Positions 29,591-32,517 of a stretch of DNA of 32,517 nt are shown here, in pieces (the stretch's first letter is position 1; each line of letters opens with the position of its first letter). The stretch is taken from contig JAJJXM010000148.1 in assembly GCA_024516155.1 (NCBI GenBank), positions 1 through 32,517 of the forward strand, given 5' to 3'. The notes beneath the pieces are model-generated. The model was not told the origin of the DNA and ran no database searches. It saw nothing but the letters and a program-made list of their open reading frames with translations. A program made the position numbers and the translations under genes. This DNA comes from Pyronema omphalodes (lineage: Eukaryota; Ascomycota; Pezizomycetes; Pezizales; Pyronemataceae).

Positions 29591-32517
29591 AGTCCAAAGA
29601 GATATATCGTTGCATGCTTCTTGTGAGATACGGGTGATATTTTATGAAGGGGTTGGTTATGCGAGAAATAGTGTCACCAGAGGCGCCTGCCTTGATTACG
29701 CGATAACCAATGACAGTCTTTAGGTAGCTGTGCAGATAAGCTGTTACTAAATCATGGATACGCGAACTTAATACTCCGGAGACTACGTTTTTAACTATTT
29801 TTGGGGGTCGTGGCAATTCAGAGCGCACATTAGAAACTGTGACAGTAGGATTACGAAACATCACTGATTGACAGCGAAGTCACGGCCCAGACTAAATAAG
29901 CTATCATCATCTTGCTTAGCTTGGAGGTACGCTAAGTCTCTTCTGAAATACCCGCGAGAGATACTGTTATTAATTGTATTATGCTGTTGGGGAGATGCCT
30001 ACTAGTCTGCTGTCGTCCTCGACATCTTGGATGTTATATTGCCATCACTGGCAGGAAAATCGTCAGCTGTAGTATCACCAGCACCGCCGTTGGCAACTTG
30101 GCATTAGATGTGTTCGATAGCTTTCTTGAGGACCACATCAGGCAATGGCTTCGGGAATGGCGCCGCGACAGAAAGTGTGAACCGGTATTCTTGAAACCCG
30201 AAATATTGATGATGGTAGCTGTAAGCCAATCAGCCGGTGTTTGACTTGATGTTTTCTTGACAACACGATGGGACAGGGTGCAGTCCGCACGCAAGGTAAT
30301 AAATAGGCAGAGTTAGTGCCAGTCTAAAAATATGTATCATGTAACGACAGGGGGGGGGGGGGTTCCCAGGGATGTTAGCATGATTCCTTGCAAGTTGGTT
30401 GTAGGTGTTTGTCTGAATGGAGGTTTACTCGTTGCGCAGAATAAGTGGTGGTTCTCACCTGATCTATGCTTTCTTAGGTACAGATACATGTGGGAATGAA
30501 TATGGATAAATGGGTTAAGGAAATTAGGGGACCTTAAAAATTAAAACATGGGGCTTCACTAGGTGGCTTAGAAAACTACGCCAGATGTGGCTTTCTTTTG
30601 TTGTGCATGGTTCATTTAGACCTCAATTGGCGTATAAATAAATAACTCACTAAATGACAGAATACTTAACGAACTGTGAATATTCTGATCTCTGTTTGAT
30701 AAATTACACTGGATGGATCCCGCATAAAATCTAAGACGTTAATCATGTTGTGACAGAAACACTGTACCTTTACAAGGAGCCGTGCTCAGATACAAGAACA
30801 GCGTATCACTGCGCCCGGCCTTTCACCCCCGCATCACTGAAAATACCAAGAAAACGGCATTGCATGAAGCATAAAATTCCCTTTAACGATTATGATCAAG
30901 ACTGTTTCTCATAGGGTCCACCAATCGTCAGTTTTGCTTCGAGAAACCTCCGCATTTGTCATTTTATTGCTGTGCCTGAATTACATCGGGTGCGCAATAT
31001 TCCAGACAGCACCTCCCCATCCTGGAGTACAACAGTTATTCATTTGTCCCCAGAAGATAATGCAGGGATTGATTATGCTTGGCTTCAGTCATTGTTTGAA
31101 CCCTAGGCATCCACAGCCCCGCTTGTAATAGATGCGTTGTAACCTCCTCATAGCTTCAGACAACGTCTTAGCCAAAGCACCCGCAAACAAACTGCGTTGA
31201 AAAATATATTATTTGATCGTGAGTCACAAGGAAAATATCATGGTGCTGTTTCAACAACGAAACACGTGGCATGCTTGATTAGGATAAACTGCAACTCAAA
31301 CAAGGCGTACTACGTAGAAATATCGAAAACTTTAGCGAAATTCAATGCGTTTGAGGAACCCGATTCACAGGTTCAGAAGGGTTTTGTGCTTTCTGCAGCG
31401 GGACATCGGCGTTGACATTTCATGGTGGCCTGAACGAGGAAGTTGACAAATAAGGTTTGATTGATTCTGGAACAAGCAGGGCTATTACGATGCAGGACTT
31501 GGTAACATGGCTCACGGAGTAGATGGGAGGTAGTCCGGGGAGTAAGATGTGGGCGGGGTTCTTGTGGAAGTATGCCGGGTATCCTTGGCTTGTGCGATGG
31601 TTTGGAGTGATGTTGTTTATCAAGCCACTTGAAGGACTTTTCGGGGATTGTTTTGACTTCTGCGCCCCGAGGGTTTGCGAACTTCTACAATTGGTTGCTT
31701 CCGAGGAGATACATGGTTTAAGAGGACCGCCACCGACATCGAAGGAGTAATGATTGCGGGTATGGCGTTCACTAATAGCACATAATGCGAGGCCTTATGA
31801 GCTCAACAATAGGGCCGAGGTTTGGCTTTTCGGAGTTCCTGCGGGAGCCGTAGGGTGGTTTGACGGGAGATAGGTACCCGGGTAGTAAATTTGCATAAAT
31901 GCACTTGCTGAGATTGGACGGTTTGACGCCGAGCCAAATATGTATTTGCAGATGTTTTCTGCATCGTATGAATCAATCAGTCAATATATCTGGTTTGGAA
32001 TTGTGTTATTGTGCAGACTATGTATGAGTCCATCCTATCAAATTATATGGAATACTAGCAAGTATCGGTCGGTGATATGCAGCTTAGTCCAACAATTTCT
32101 TATTAAGTTCTTGGCCACAATCTTTCTCCATCATAGCCGTCGAATGAAAGGCAGGAGCTCAATTCAGTATGGTAGAGTCAATGTCAGTGATATCGTCCTT
32201 TGGGTATAACGATTTGACCGCAGGAGAATATACTTAATGGCACCAGACTTTCGGGGGTCCTGACCAATCAGGAATGTATTCAAATCCCCGGAATTTGGGA
32301 AAAATGCCCACGGCAGAAAATAGGGACTGCACATCTTAGTACATCGCTCGAATATTTGAAAGAAAGAAACACTTGTCTAAGGCTGTGCGCTCGCTGAAAG
32401 CTGTATCTATGCAGCAAGCCACTGCCATAGACTAGTGTCTAGACTAATCTTCGGGCATGTTTGAGATAGTTTTGTATAGTCTAAACGCTAGTCTCGTTCG
32501 GTTAACCAGAGTCTTGA
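29591..32517. other. No gene recognised
   Basis: Short ORFs only. The frames at 29981-30244 (plus) and 31523-31750 (plus, WAGFLWKYAGYPWLVRWFGV) are the least random but match nothing I know. A G13 run lies at 30350-30362. No tRNA, rRNA or telomeric repeat seen. Confidence 0.45.
30350..30362 (+). repeat. G13 homopolymer
   Basis: Thirteen consecutive Gs. Confidence 0.9.

Noticed and set aside
29283..29864. 193-codon minus ORF as a single gene
   Set aside because: Only a short internal part (WVPGHSDIA) is LINE RNase H; the remainder is out of frame or unrelated, so it is treated as a remnant.

Overview
The window looks like a gene-poor, repeat-bearing stretch of a filamentous ascomycete (Pezizomycotina) genome. 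The evidence is short spliceosomal introns of about 57-123 bp with GTRNGT donors and CTAAC-like branch sites, a HeLo/NB-ARC/TPR NOD-like receptor (NLR), a divergent Fet3-Ftr1 reductive iron-uptake pair, a Ty1/copia retrotransposon, and a decayed Tad-type LINE. I cannot place it to a genus.

Layout. 1-4288 (minus): an NLR of the kind used in fungal non-self recognition and programmed cell death. It has an N-terminal HeLo-like death domain, an NB-ARC module whose P-loop is split by a 62-bp intron, and 13 tandem, nearly identical 42-residue TPR units; its last units are displaced by 1-bp shifts. 4289-6574: no gene seen. 6581-12236: a young Ty1/copia element with 550/552-bp LTRs, target duplication, a half-tRNA-type primer site and a polyprotein broken by two frameshifts. 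12.5-12.8 kb: a 34-bp minisatellite. 13.3-13.9 kb: copy R of an unknown dispersed repeat.

14806-19781 is the one conserved metabolic module. A Fet3-type multicopper ferroxidase (minus) and an Ftr1-type iron permease (plus) share a 1.66-kb divergent promoter carrying three exact ATCWGATAA boxes, the site of iron-sensing GATA repressors (SreA/Sre1 type). Ftr1 is intact with four exons. Fet3 is clean at both ends but has about nine 1-bp frameshifts within some 640 bp of its third exon.

20-23.1 kb: an orphan ORF, a stand-alone copia Gag-like ORF, and a protein with a Ser-Arg-Glu repeat tail and a SAP-like motif. 23.1-25.1 kb: no convincing gene. 25.1-25.67 kb: repeat copy R', inverted relative to R. 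26.09-27.74 kb (plus): a second, 5'-truncated and frameshifted NLR copy with only 2-3 TPR units, which shares even the 3' flank with the first. 29.0-29.6 kb (minus): the 3' end of a LINE ORF2. The rest to 32517 is featureless to me.

Both repeated pairs (NLR/NLR' and R/R') are inverted around the iron-uptake pair, which suggests an old inverted segmental duplication later modified by the copia insertion and by TPR array expansion or contraction. The most notable points are the NLR pair with its hypervariable array, the iron-GATA promoter of a pair whose ferroxidase reads as broken, and the unidentified R repeat.
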